Positions 11,801 through 23,119 of a stretch of 64,000 nt of DNA are shown piece by piece (positions within the stretch are counted from its first letter, which is position 1; each line of letters opens with the position of its first letter). The notes under the pieces were generated by a model, which was given only the letters and a program-made list of their open reading frames with translations, had not been told where the DNA came from and made no database searches. This DNA comes from Rhabditoides inermis. Lineage: Eukaryota; Nematoda; Chromadorea; Rhabditida; Rhabditidae. A program made the position numbers and the translations under genes. The stretch is taken from NCBI GenBank assembly GCA_963966185.1, contig CAWZYM010000101.1, positions 65,001 to 129,000 of the forward strand. The letters are read 5' to 3'.

Positions 11801-14044
11801 TTGTCATCATGGAAAAAATAAACAAAAAAGATAACAACACAACAATATAACAAATCATTGATATAAATGTAACAAACGATATAGTTCTGTTCTAGAGCCT
11901 AACTTTGGCGTACTTCCACTTCTGCCCGTCTCGCCTTCGAAGAAATATCTGCTCTCCGAGACCCTGGTGTGCCAAAGCATCCCTGTGAGACACGAGTTCT
12001 CGAGATGAGAGCACTCGCCCACTGCTTGTTGTCGTTATAACGTAGTAGCTGTAAAAAAGTAAAATCAAGATTCCATACATCACAACACTTACCCTTGGTC
12101 GAACGTCACAGGCGATGTCGCAGGCGGTGCACTCGCTTGCCCCAGATGGGAAGATGTCGACGGCAATGAAGCAATCTCCGTACTGTGATAGATTAAAAAT
12201 AAAATGATCTTATCAATGAAGTCACCTAGTCGCTGCTCGGAATCCTGTAGGACGAGGACGAGGAATCACGGCCGGTTGAGATGGTGGAGCTGCATTCGGT
12301 GGCGGTGGCGGCGGCAGATTAGCTTGCGACGAAGGTGGAGCTGCGCTGGGTGGCGGCGGCGACGGAAGACTGGTTTGCGAGGGCCTGAAACAAAAGTATT
12401 AGAGACGAAACAGAGTAAGAGTGAACTCACGGATTATCGGGAACGAAGTGTTGATGGCTGGGAGACCGACTCCTTCTTCTGAGATGATGACGACGACTGC
12501 GAGACCGACTTCTCCGGGAATGACGGCGACTGCGAGAGCGAGTGCGGGTGCGAGACCGACTTCTCCGGGGATGACGGCGACTGCGAGAGCGAGAGCGGGT
12601 GCGAGACCGAATCCTCCGGGGATGACGACTCCGAGAGCTAGAGCGGGTGCGAGACCGACTCCTCCGGGGATGACGACTCCGAGAGCTAGAGCGGGTGCGA
12701 GACCGACTCCTCCGGGGATGACGACTCCGAGAGCTAGAGCGGGTGCGAGACCGACTCCTCCGGGTATGACGACGACTGCGAGATCGGCTCCGGCTGTGAG
12801 AGCGACTGTCGTTCCGGCGGCGAGCACTCTTGGAGAGGCACTGGTGAGATCCAGTGGCTGGTGGCGGCGCTGCTGTAGGCGGTGCGGGGACTGCAGTCGC
12901 CACAGGGTGCTGAGGCGGTGCAGGGACTGCAGTCGCCAGAGAGTGCTGAGGCGGTGCGGGGACTGCAGTCGCCAGAGAGTGCTGAAGCGGTGCAGGGACT
13001 GCAGTCGCCAGAGGGTGCGGAGGCGGTGCGGGGACTGCAGTCGCCAGAGGGTGCTGAGGCGGTGCAGGGACTGCAGTCGCCAGAGGTGTTGGTGCAGGCG
13101 CCGTCGCAGTTGCAGTCCGTGCCTTTGCCCTGAATTGAATAGAAAACAAATCATTATCAGTAACCCACCACGGCTCATTCCGAAGAACTGGGCATGCGAG
13201 TAACCGTGTTGTCTCTTCTCCGCAGTTTGCCAGACCCCCGTGACTGAATGTAACATTCAATTAACAACAATATAAACAATGGAAGTGAGTACTCACCTCA
13301 ATAAGTGATTGTCGAGATGGTTGAAGTAGGCAGTGCACGACTCGTGTATTGCTAGACAGTTCGCGACCGAGTCCGTACACTTAGAAGAGAACGGGACTCC
13401 TTGCGGCCACCAAGGAAGAGGGGAGCGGGCGCCATCCGCTCTAAAAATAAAACATCATCTTTTTAAATAACATTAACGTCAAGTACCGCGAGCGGAAAAG
13501 ATTGAACTGAGGAAACAGAACAACTTGCAGCATGTTGAGTACGATCTTCTGTAGGGTCTTCAAGGGCAGGGTAGAGAGATCCTTCCTTTTGAACTGCGGC
13601 ATGCAGAACACATACTGGAACAAAAAAATGAAGGAAATGATTGTAGAATGTTAGCAAAATAAAAGAAAGAAATGTTAGCAAAATAAAAAATCACCTGAGG
13701 TGCCATATTGTTTGCCTCTTTCAATTCAGCCCGCAGTTGACGTAGTCCTAGACGCGCCAGCGCTGCACAGTACCGACCATCTCCAAACAGACGCGGGTTA
13801 CCACCGGGAGCATCAAAGACGACGACCTTCGAGCCGAGCCGCCCGAGGTCGTATGCGGCTTGGATGAGACGGCGATACGCTGATACGCGTTTTTTTGACT
13901 CATCTGAAAGGAATGAAATGTGAAGAAATGTGGGTTGCGAAACTTACTGGTATCTTCAGGGTGAATAGAATCACTCTCTGTGGGCGGAGGGGACGCGCGT
14001 CTCGCTCTAGTATTCCGAGACGGGCCACGGCGCGTACCCGCCAT
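8867..14044 (-). CDS. KDZ/Zisupton-like DNA transposase gene
   Basis: A multi-exon minus-strand gene runs from MAGTRRGPSRNTRARRASPP at 14044 to the stop at 8867. Late exons hold a zinc cluster (CLSCNKENCDHC, about 10885), a Cys-rich ITCPCQTCYAS, CTICKERPSVIVVDGKRLP (about 10140), then a long exon (about 10029-9380). The final exon has the probable catalytic-region motifs YDNSCRLLTYAL and DRFHSVNHVGCYKSLR, followed by AAEQVNALAEKLSSHVSFMG. This layout (cysteine cluster followed by YDxxC and FHxxNHxxC motifs) is what I associate with KDZ/Zisupton transposases and their HMGXB3-type relatives. The middle holds Ala/Pro and Arg/Ser repeat arrays. I see no obvious stop inside the exons I followed, so it may be intact or domesticated. 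Exon joins in 11.1-13.5 kb are tentative, and the region could hold two genes. Confidence 0.6.
12504..12790 (-). repeat. 48-bp coding minisatellite (Arg/Ser array)
   Basis: About six copies of a 48-bp unit (gagaccgactcctccgggga and following) occur. Because 48 is a multiple of three, the array encodes a 16-residue repeat of RS/RR type (SRSRHPRRSRSRTRSS) in the minus-strand gene. Such arrays are typical of nucleic-acid-binding or low-complexity regions. Confidence 0.75.
12887..13090 (-). repeat. 36-bp coding minisatellite (Ala/Pro array)
   Basis: Nearly six copies of a 36-bp unit (gactgcagtcgccagag core) encode a 12-residue repeat (PQHSLATAVPAP) on the minus strand. The units differ by a few bases (ggtgcagg or ggtgcggg), and the frame is kept throughout. 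Confidence 0.8.
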
Positions 14045-14310
14045 GCCCTCCTACCTATTAAAAAAGCAAATCATGTTGCTAGTGAACAACTGAAGTATAC
14101 TAGCTTCTTACAAGTGAACATTAACAATACAAATTATATGAAAGACACGAGTGTAACAGATAGGAACCTGAGGTTCCGCGCATAAGCAACGCGTCCACAG
14201 AATCATCGAAACAACAACACCCCCAGTCCAAAAATTTATTCATCAAAAATTAAGTTATGTGTGGAAAAAGTTTTATTTCAAACACGGATTCCAACAAGGT
14301 TTATTTCGTC

Positions 14311-15018
14311 CATGGAGGTTGGCGACATGGGGTCGGCGATGACTTGAGCATGATCTTGACTTGATGATCTTGACTCCATCTTCTGTCTTGGGGCAGTCTT
14401 CTGAAGGGGAAGGAGCTCGCGCCCTCCGTTGAGGAAGCCTCTCGCGTCGATGCGAGGCGACGCCGCCGTGCGCACGACGACACTCCCGCTGAAGTAAAAA
14501 AAGTGATACTGATTAGTACCACTAATAATTAAAATAGTAGTTACGTACCTGCAGCACAGTCCATGGAGGTTGGCGACATGGGGTCGGCGACGACTTGAGC
14601 ATGATCTTGACTTGATGATCTTGACTCCATCTTCTGTCTTGGGGCAGTCTTCTGAAGGGGAAGGAGCTCGCGCCCTCCGTTGAGGAAGCCTCTCGCGTCG
14701 ATGCGAGGCGACGCCGCCGTGCGCACGACGACACTCCCGCTGAAGTAAAAAAAGTGATACTGATTAGTACCACTAATAATTAAAATGGTAGTTACGTACC
14801 TGCAGCACAGTCCATGGAGGTTGGCGACATGGGGTCGGCGACGACTTGAGCATGATCTTGACTTGATGATCTTGACTCCATCTTCTGTCTTGGGGCAGTC
14901 TTCTGAAGGGGAAGGAGCTCGCGCCCTCCGTTGAGGAAGCCTCTCGCGTCGATGCGAGGCGACGCCGCCGTGCGCACGACGACACTCCCGCTGAAGTAAA
15001 AAAAGTGATACTGATTAT
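14311..15018 (-). repeat. 251-bp tandem triplication carrying a 191-bp exon
   Basis: Units begin at 14311, 14562 and 14813, a period of exactly 251 bp, and are nearly identical. Each unit contains on the minus strand an exon of 191 bp ending in CTGCAG before GTACGT, and a 60-bp intron ending in TTTACTTCAG. The last unit runs into its own 3' end: ACG AAA TAA overlaps the signal AATAAA at 14298-14303. The exon is open in all three minus-strand frames (for example RTAASPRIDARGFLNGGREL, or RRRRLASTREASSTEGASS). Because 191 leaves two bases over, splicing all units together moves the frame at each step. No family recognised. The 5' exon was not found. Confidence 0.7.
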
Positions 15019-15441
15019 TACCACGAAAACGACAACAACAACTACTACAACAACTACAACAAATCGACAAAACAATTACATCACAACATCAACGACAACA
15101 ATTACATCACAACATAAACGACAACAATTACATTACAACATCAACATCAATAATATCAGAAATTTGCTTCCCCGTCGTAGGCCATTCTATCGCAAAACAC
15201 ACTACCGCACACAATTTCGTAGACGCCCACTATCCCTCAACACACTCTTGCATCATTTCGTAAGCGCCCACTATTCCTCAACACTTTCTTGCGCGATTGC
15301 GTAGGCGCCCACTATCCTTCAACGCACAAACAATTTTGCGAATTTTTAAAAACAAAATTATTGTTCTGAATACATATCCATAATAACTCGAAAATAAATA
15401 AGTGATTAATCGGAAGTGATTAATCGATAATCAATGTCAAA
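15019..15441. other. AT-rich, ACA-repeat sequence without a gene
   Basis: This stretch holds (aca/aac)-rich runs at about 15025-15150 and three loosely repeated lines of about 50 bp (gtagacgcccactatccctc-like) at about 15215-15320. I see no exon. Confidence 0.45.
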
Positions 15442-17026
15442 TCAAATCAACAATATAAATAATAGATACTCGAGAGTTACAATCATGTCAAAGACGGAAA
15501 TATAGGCGGAGATGGCAGCTCTCTCGGATGGAGAGATCGATGTGGTGAAGCACCAACGCGTGGTGCCAAATCTGCGCACCGCACTCCTGTGCCAGTCGTA
15601 GTTGCTCACCATCCACAGCTTCACTGCAACACCCTCTGTGCTCGCACTTCCCCACTCGCACTCACCCTCGTCCCACTCCGAGTAGCGCATGTGCGCTGCC
15701 AGAATATCGGGCGACGCATCCCACGCTAAGCCGACCAGCTCTCCACGCTTCGCCCCCTCCACACCCGCCTTCAACGAGCACTCGAACCGCTTCTCGCCGT
15801 TGCGCTCGAACAACACCAGCTGGAGACATGCAATATTCAAATAGTGAATCTTATAGAATAGTACAAATTCACCTCCATTCTTCCTCGTCACGGTGGCGAT
15901 GATGATGCCCTTTAGTTTGACGGCGATGCGCGCCTCGCTCGGTCGCTCGCCCTTCACACGAGACATCAACTCGCACTCGCGGTGCAAGCCGCTCCATTCA
16001 TACATGAGCTGCGTACTCGCAGAATAGCCACTCACCGTGCACCTCCTCTCGTCTCCGTCCCTGTGGCTGGCTACGAAGTACTGTCCATCGGCCCTCCACC
16101 GCAGCACCGTCTTTCCATCGTCTCCCGGCAGGGCAGACCGATCCAACATCACAGGCTTCTCGCGAGCAGCCTGCAATGTATATGAAACTAAATTCGTCTA
16201 TACAGATTTGCCACGTATTACACATGCACAGTATTCATTGATTTTAGGTAACATGAACGAACCGACCTTTCCGGCGGATCGCTGGAACTGGCTCTCCCTG
16301 GATCACCATCCCACAGTCACCAGCTCATCCTTGCCCTGCTCCCCGCTGTTCAACTCGCACTCCGAAATCGGAACATCGGAACCAGCTACAACATAAATTA
16401 TGAAATATACAGAACATAACTACAAGTGTGCCGCACCATTCTGTCCATGACAATCATCATCGGCTGTTCTCCATCGTTGGCGACGGCGAGTATTTCGAGA
16501 TCGGGCGACCAGGCGGCAGCGGACAGTGGCAGGCCGATCGAACCGGCACGGCTCACACACTGCGTCTCACCAGACACCACCAGCACCTCCCCGCTGGAGA
16601 GAACCACCGCGATCTGATGAGAAACACATCAAAATCGGAAATGTATATTGTCACTACCTCTCCTTCTCCATCTGACATGAACTGCATGTCAACGAGGGCG
16701 GCTCCGGCGCGCTCCTCCGACCACGGCAACTCCCACTCCATCTGAACAAGAAGGATAAATCAATACTCTACAATAGTAGAGTACCTCCATGTTTTCGTTG
16801 AGAGCGCAGTAGAAGTCAGGTGTGGCGATGTAGCTCCATCCACAAGCCACATCCACGCACACAGCCTCCGCGCCTGACACAGGCACATCACAAATACAAT
16901 ACCGATGGCAATATTACAACAGAGTTCTCACGTGTACAACCACTACTCACCGCTCAGTTCCTCTTTGTCAGTCCCCACCGAGTCATCGGCGGAGGCGCGC
17001 GCGCACGCCACGCGCATGTTCCGCAT
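15442..17026 (-). pseudogene. ELP1: N-terminal fragment of Elongator subunit ELP1
   Basis: ELP1 is the large WD40 scaffold of the Elongator complex, which modifies wobble uridine in tRNA. The start MRNMRVACARASADD fits the ELP1 N-terminus. Later exons carry CALNENM, VLSSGEVLVVSGETQCVS, LSAAAWSPDLEILAVAN, ELVTVGWGSRESQFQRSAGK, VMLDRSALP, VLRWRADGQYFVAS, and VAVKLWMVSNYDWHRSAV, in the right order for the first WD40 propeller. Reading then ends at 15442 after about 400 residues, whereas ELP1 is usually about 1,300. I see nothing further of ELP1 downstream, where the tandem triplication begins. Either a partial duplicate or a gene cut by rearrangement. Exons are otherwise clean. Confidence 0.7.
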
Positions 17027-17149
17027 CCTATACGCATACGTAATCACTTACGACAAAATTAAAATCGCAAAGATATCAATGCGGTAAAACAACCGTTCAA
17101 AATCATGCCAACATCAACTCACAATGGGGAATAAATGAATTTATTCAGG

Positions 17150-17265
17150 AATAAATGAATTTAGGAATAATTGAATTTATTTCTAAATTCATACAAATCT
17201 TGTACCCCCCCCCCTGTCCAGGAATAAATGAATTCATTTCTAAATTCATACAAATCTTGTACCGT
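17150..17265. repeat. Short direct repeat with a C run
   Basis: The segment ggaataaatgaatt, then atttctaaattcatacaaat and cttgtacc occurs twice, at about 17155-17206 and 17220-17264, separated by a run of nine or more C. It lies just 5' of the ELP1 piece and just 3' of the kinase piece. Confidence 0.6.
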
Positions 17266-17644
17266 ACCCGATTCTCGCTCACAAGTGCAGCAATCGCTTC
17301 CCTGTCGATGAGAGCATCTCGAATGTACGCGCACTCTGCTAACTCCACTTGACCCCAGCGACGAGATGCGTCCTTCTGGATGCTGCATGGGAATAGATAA
17401 GACAATGACGGAACATGGCGACTGACCGTGCATGGAGGAGTCGTATGGTGTCGGGTCCGTGTCGCTCGACCAGCTCTCCTTCCACCCGCACCTCTCCGCC
17501 CACCACCTCCACCACGTCCCGAGGCACGTCCATCAGAGTGGCGTCGTCCCGCCAGTCCTTGCGCCTCCAAGGAAACTCGCCCAGCATCAGCTTCAGAAGA
17601 CAAACGCCCAGACTTCACAAGTCCGACTACAGCCTTCGCGAGAA

Positions 17645-17712
<68 letters not shown>

Positions 17713-18470
17713 CACTCACTTGTATCCTCCGCCGCTCGCCCTCTCTGGCGCCATGTACACTCCTGTGCCTACATAACTCCGCGCCACACTCGTCCATCAA
17801 CTAAACACGCGAACATGTGAATGTGAATGCATAATCCTATCCGTTTTCAGAGTTCATAAAAATACCTTGGACACGCCGAAATCAGCGAGTTTCACGTAGC
17901 CGCTCGTGTTCAGCTGTTGCTCGGCTTGAGATCTGGAAGCGAATCGATTAGACGTGTCTCGCTCCACCGAGTCACCCCTGTGCATGACTCCGTTCTGCCA
18001 CAGCCACTCCAGCCCCGCGCACACGCTCTTGGCGAGGGAAGACGGGGTAGTCGGCGTACGAACCGCCACACATCAACTCCACGCTGATAGACAGCTACAA
18101 TGCAAACACGCATGCAAAAAAACCCGATACAATGCAAAACCCGATACACATGAATAGATGGCAACCTGATTTCCATCGATCGACGTTCCGAGAAGGTGCA
18201 CGACAAAGTCACCTCGACACTTCAACGAGAAATAGTGTACATCGCAAACCGACATAAAAGCTACGCAACGAAAAATGGCTAGAATGCAGACGCAGACACA
18301 TCCAGAAGCCCACCTTCGCGAGTATGTGTAGTTCTGTGAGGAGGGCGTGTCGGTCTCTGTCCTCCAGTAGCTGCACACACTGACAGCCATCAGAGTGTCG
18401 CTCGGCACGTGCAGGCTCCTGCGAGAAGACGCAACATGACACGCGCATTCAGATAGATATGCAAGACAGA
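17266..18470 (-). pseudogene. MAP kinase kinase (MAP2K)-like pseudogene
   Basis: Kinase landmarks appear in order on the minus strand: SLHVPSDTLMAV (strand beta-3), LLEDRDRHALLTELHILAK, CRGDFVVHLLGTSIDGNQ, ELMCGGSYADYP, LAKSVCAGLEWLWQNGVMHR, LKPSN, LNTSGYVKLADFGVSK, YVGTGVYMAPERASGGGYK, SLGVCLLKLMLGEFPW, and QKDASRRWGQVELAEC. The MAP2K type is shown by the YVGTxxYMAPER loop. Four lesions are seen: Ser replaces the ATP-binding Lys after MAV; the frame changes between MAVSV and LLEDRD; it changes again between DYP and SLAKSV and between KPSN and LNTSG; and the Trp of the conserved DVWSLG is TGA. An intact MAP2K phosphorylates a MAP kinase; this copy probably cannot. Sequencing error could explain single indels but hardly all. 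Confidence 0.65.
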
Positions 18471-18601
18471 AACCAGCATGTATTTCAAGAAAGTCGAGCG
18501 TGAGCGATATTGGGTGAAGAGTTGATAGAAGGGAGGAGTCACACTCAGAGCCGAGTGTCAGTCTCAACTAAAGTGTGCTGGCGAGACGCTGAACACGCAA
18601 A

Positions 18602-18644
<43 letters not shown>

Positions 18645-18919
18645 TTAATACAAAATCATGCAAAAAGCGGGCACAGATTAAAACTTTGTATGAGAATCTG
18701 TGCTGGCATGACTGTGATATTACTTGAAAATGTCAGAAACGTATCTACGACAAACTATTTCTTAAATCGGAAATGAATACATGATATTCAATTATTAAAA
18801 CAAAAAACTTTTTAAACTTTTTAAATTTATTTTTGAAAATAGAAGTCATATTATTACTAACAAAGTTGTTTATTTGGTCCCGTACGGATTATTCAGGGAT
18901 TATTTGTCTAGTCATTATT
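18471..18919. other. Gene-free sequence with an (AAT)n run
   Basis: An (AAT)n microsatellite spans about 18602-18644. The rest is AT-rich. I see no exon. Confidence 0.5.
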
Positions 18920-19135
18920 TGACATTACAGCTTGGGAAGCTGATGCTTCCTCGTTCGGAGACATGAGCGCAAATGAACGACACGCGTTCACTTGCTCTAT
19001 GGCTCAGTGCATGTGCGCTGCGTTGTAGCACCGAGCTCGCGGTTTCGATTACCGTTCGTTGCAAATGTTTTGCTCTTGCGTGAATGAGGAGTTGTGGCAG
19101 GTTGTGGCAGAAATAAGTCGCCACTGTGCCTTTAA
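18920..19135 (+). mobile_element. TIR/tRNA-like element, copy 3 (left end missing)
   Basis: The right end aataagtcgccactgtgcct and then TTAA matches copy 1. The tRNA-like core is also present: TGGCTCAGTGCA as A box (around 19000) and a degenerate B box, GGTTTCGATTACC. The left inverted repeat is absent. Confidence 0.55.
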
Positions 19136-19410
19136 GGGAGCAATTTGTGCGGAAGGAGTGTGATTTACGACCCTAAATCACACTTCATCTGCAAAATTGC
19201 CCCCTCAGTAGCCTCAGTACACTATGTTCATACTTTTGCAACGCATTATATGCATTTTCTGCTCATTTTTAACATTTTTAGTTCATTAAAAGTAATGTAT
19301 TTTCATGTCAGTTTATAAACGAAATTTAGAGTGGTGTGCTCCTTTAATGAGTACTACCGATTTTTTTTCTAATATTCAAAACTGCTGGAAACATAAATTA
19401 TATACAAACA

Positions 19411-19786
19411 CTAGCTGTTCTCAGTAGTACTTATCTTAGTTGTGCATAATAATGGAAAGAAGTTTTGACTTACATTATAACAAGACGAAATTCGTGAATA
19501 GAAGGGCGGTAAAGAAGAATCGGTTTCTCCTAGAATTATAATCATTTGTTTAGTGTATTCACGTTGAATTTTTACATAATTTGCAGTAATTTCGTGTGCC
19601 AGCTTATGGAAGAATGATCCTTTTGGAGAATTCACGAACATAGACACAGGTTCCTTGACGATATCAATGTCCCTTATCATGAATGCAACGATCGAGGGCT
19701 GCAATGTTTCATGTGTTATGGCTAGCTCTCGCTCTCTCTCTCTCTCTCACACACACTCTCTCTCTCTCTCACACTCTCTTTCTCTC

Positions 19787-19833
<47 letters not shown>

Positions 19834-20060
19834 CTCTCCCTCTCTCTCTCTCTCGCTCTCTCTCTCTCGCTCTCTCTCTCTCGCTCTCTCTCTCTCGCTC
19901 TCTCTCCCTCACACGTACCGTATACTTGTAGGGTTCCTTGAGATCGTTGTCTTTTCTTGTGAGCTCAGCTTGTTTCAAAAATGGATCAGATATTACGGAG
20001 GCATTTTCTCCACTTTGATCCATGATTCTCATTTTCACTGCAAAGTTATCAACTGCAAAC
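19411..20060 (-). CDS. Unrecognised spliced gene
   Basis: Two exon-like stretches are seen on the minus strand. The first (about 20060-19921) carries VDNFAVKMRIMDQ and PFLKQAELTRKDNDLKEP, and ends at a donor GTACGTG. Next comes an intron filled with CT/GA tract, then an exon from about 19702 with FMIRDIDIVKEPVSMFVNSP and FFHKLAHEITANYVKIQREY, with an acceptor ACATTGCAG. The composition is exon-like and the two join without a stop. The gene start may lie further right, up to about 20.5 kb. I recognise no domain. The flanking (CT)n tract (19735-19910) is one of the longest in the window. Confidence 0.4.
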
Positions 20061-20945
20061 AAAAACAATTTAGTGTATGAAAACAAAACATAACTTATAT
20101 AGAAAACAGGTCGTCTGTGAATATCGGAACAGTATCTCACTCAGTAAACATTGATTCTTTTATTTTTAGAGTATCAAAGAAAGAAACAAGATTGAAACTA
20201 TTTACTATATGCGAGCAAAAAAAGATTGAATGATTAATTTACAGGAATTATGAAGACATTTTGTTAGTAGTGGCTACATGTCAAATTAGAGAAGACATTG
20301 TTATGTTTTTATCATCCAATGCATCCTACTTGACAAAACAAGCTGAAAAAATACATACTGAACACACTCAAAAATGAATAAGATGGGACGCCACGCGAAT
20401 AAAACTATAGAATAAAAATGAGCGTTGCAGTGCGTGAGTGACCTTTGCGTGACTGCATAGTCATCTGTGCTCTCATGGTTTCTACGCACACTATCTTTGA
20501 CTATCTTACCATTGACCTCATAGGTCATTCAATCGATATAGCTCAGAGCGGTGAGAAAGTAACGAGAGGAGAGACGCTGGCATATAGGGTATGTATCCTT
20601 CTTTATTCACAGCACGCGAATTATCGGCGGTCGATGAATTGAATTGAATTGATTTACTGCCGATATCAAGAATACAACAACGGAGATGTGGCACAAAGGG
20701 TTTAGTCCGCGTGGAGTATCTGTCGGTGATTCCTTCTTGTCGGGATCCAACGTGAAGATGTGGCGTGCTTGGTCTCACGATTAGGAACGAATTGCGGTCG
20801 GTGAGACGAAGGCGATATGACGAGCATTTAATGCAAATCAAGAGCTATAGGAGGTTTCTTGCCCAAAATACGGTATCCTAATATATAGAAAACGCATTGT
20901 CCGTCTGTCTGTAGAGCTGACGGGTTACTGACGACTGAGGCCTGA
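20061..20945. other. Gene-poor sequence upstream of the previous gene
   Basis: Short open frames only. A 5' exon of the 19.4-kb gene may be hidden here. I see no repeat match and no RNA gene. Confidence 0.35.
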
Positions 20946-21290
20946 CGGGTTACCATTTCATTATACACAACACGTTCATTCCATTTCACGAATGCTCAGC
21001 TCATCAAAGGACAGCTCGTTTTTTCAAAGGTATAATAATCTCTCTCAATATTAATAATCTCTCGTCCCTCTCCCTCTATCTCATCCCTCTCTTTCTCTCT
21101 CTCTCTCATCCCTCCCCCCTCTCTCTCTCTCTATCGCTGGCGGAAGGAGCATTCAAGCGGAAGGAGTATTCAAGTTTTCAAATAAGTAGCAAGTATCGCA
21201 ATGATACAACCAATCAAAACAATTTATCGCAATAAAACGCTCTGTACATCATGCACCGGAAACGCGCGGAGAAGAACATCACAGACGTGT
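20946..21290 (-). repeat. SGT1 3' UTR, duplicated at 5.9 kb
   Basis: The region matches the plus-strand 5868-6085 fragment in inverted orientation, with insertions: a GA-rich run, cattcaagcggaaggagtat and the string agcaagtatcgcaatgatac. It marks the outer limit of the SGT1 partial duplication. Confidence 0.65.
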
Positions 21291-22884
21291 TCACCACTGC
21301 TTGTACTCCATCGAATCGGGCGGCTTCACCTCAGTCTTCTTCTTGGAGATCTGGAACAAAACTATGAGACACAGTACTACCACACCCGATTAGACTACGA
21401 CATTGCAGACCACACTGTACCCTAACTTCGTCAGCCCAACTGTCTATCTTGGCCCACTTCCTATACTACACCATTGGTGATTGTGATGTCATATTCAGCT
21501 TCAACTACAGTACCCGGCGACCGCACCTCGTTCCAGTTAGTGGAGAGGACTGTGCCGCCAGACTCGGAGTAGCTCTTCATCATCGCGCGCTTCACATCAT
21601 CCGACGCATCCGCGTAGATCTTCTGGAACCATCTAAAGGTCTCCTTCTCTCCTCAATCCGAGTCATTTGACAACCACCCGATATCAATTCCAAACTCCCC
21701 CCTTTGCCATACGATGTGAAATCTCCCCCCCCCCCCCTGTCAACGATATAGATAATGTGATCGTATCGTGAATACATTTGCGCGATCGCATTCGAGAAGG
21801 ATCGACATCCAGCGTATAAAAAAAACGCAGTAAACGCTTCCCTCTCTGACTTGCAATAAAGATGTAACTGCGAATAGTTCTGACACCCCCCCCCCCCCAC
21901 CTTGAACAGCTGATCGACGGCGGCGTCTCCCTCGGGCTTCTCGTCCTCCTCGATCGCCTCCTTCTCGATCTTGCTCCAGTTCTTGCCGCTGCCCACCCCG
22001 GCCGGCAGCGCGTCTACCTTGGCCCTCTTCTCAGCGCACAGCCTCTCCCACCGACCGTGCGCGCGCTTAGACAGCGTCAGCTCCAGCTAGAAATTAAAAG
22101 TCGACATGTTGACACGGTATTGAGGTAGAACTATTCGGTCAGTCATCTGCCATCCAATACAGCGATAACCCATAATTATTGGTAGACTAGACTTCCGGAA
22201 TGTTCTATATCGCCAGTGTACGATAACATCCGAGAACGTAAAACGCAAACATTTCCGGTCAAAACAAAACAAGTAAGGCCCCCCAATAAGTAGCTGACCA
22301 CTTGCACTGGTCAGCCTAGGGTTAGCCTTTTTGTCCACATATTTTTCATGCTTGCCTGTTAATTACCCAAGTTTGAGGTAATGCTTTTCCTGAAGATGCC
22401 ATAACGGCGAAACGTCGGAATAAACTGTTTCTCTCGCGGTACATCGGCTGAACATCAGATCTCAACATATGCCTGTTATCGTTATTACTTCTCCCTTGCA
22501 GTGGAAATGAACACTTCAATAAATAAGAGCTTCATCCAAACCAAACCCGATTCGTGCCTTGCTGGGTGTGGCAGTGACGCGGATCGTCTTCTCGTCGACG
22601 GGAGCAGCGAGGCACTCGCTGAACAGCTCCTCTCCATTCCACGACACGGTCAGACGGTTCTCCGCCTCCTAGACCACATTTGTACGCATTCTCACTCATA
22701 CCGTATGCCTCAGCGTGTTTCGCTGATGTCTTCTCATATAAATACGGTAACAAAAATATTGATATTAAAATACGCTCACCTGGAACGACACAGTGCACTC
22801 CTCCGCCTTCACTCCCTTCTTCAGAATCGTCAGCGTCACGTGACTGTCCGTTTGGAAGTAGTCAAAGCGCGGTTTTGCAGACAT
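21291..22884 (-). CDS. SUGT1: SGT1 co-chaperone (SUGT1 orthologue), CS plus SGS domains
   Basis: SGT1 links HSP90 to SCF ubiquitin ligase and kinetochore assembly in the cytosol and nucleus. Exon 1 (22884-22780) starts [20 protein letters not shown], the start of a CS domain, and the next exon gives [20 protein letters not shown] and the domain end VTATPSK. A charged exon follows ([35 protein letters not shown]). The last two exons are the SGS domain ([47 protein letters not shown]). No N-terminal TPR domain is visible; SGT1 of some invertebrates, such as Drosophila, lacks it too. The 3' exons, intron and UTR are duplicated at 5505-6085. Next upstream is PSMA2 on the same strand. Confidence 0.85.
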
Positions 22885-23119
22885 ACTGTAGAGACTCCTC
22901 TGATGTGAACAAACATCTATCCAAAAGTAAGCACAGGGACATTGAACCCGGTACGTCAATCAGTTCACAGAACAGTTGCACGACAAAATTTAACCGTTTA
23001 TATTCACCGTAAGAATTCGACACACACATATAACATCATCGGTAAGATCAGACCGGGCGGGTCAGAATAAATAAGAAGTATACAAAATGGTACGTCGAGT
23101 ACCGAGTGGTAGGCGCAGA

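Noticed and set aside
12882..13133. Plus-strand open frame over the 36-bp repeats as a separate gene
   Set aside because: A 36-bp repeat without stops is open in several frames by construction; the flanking exon evidence supports the minus strand.
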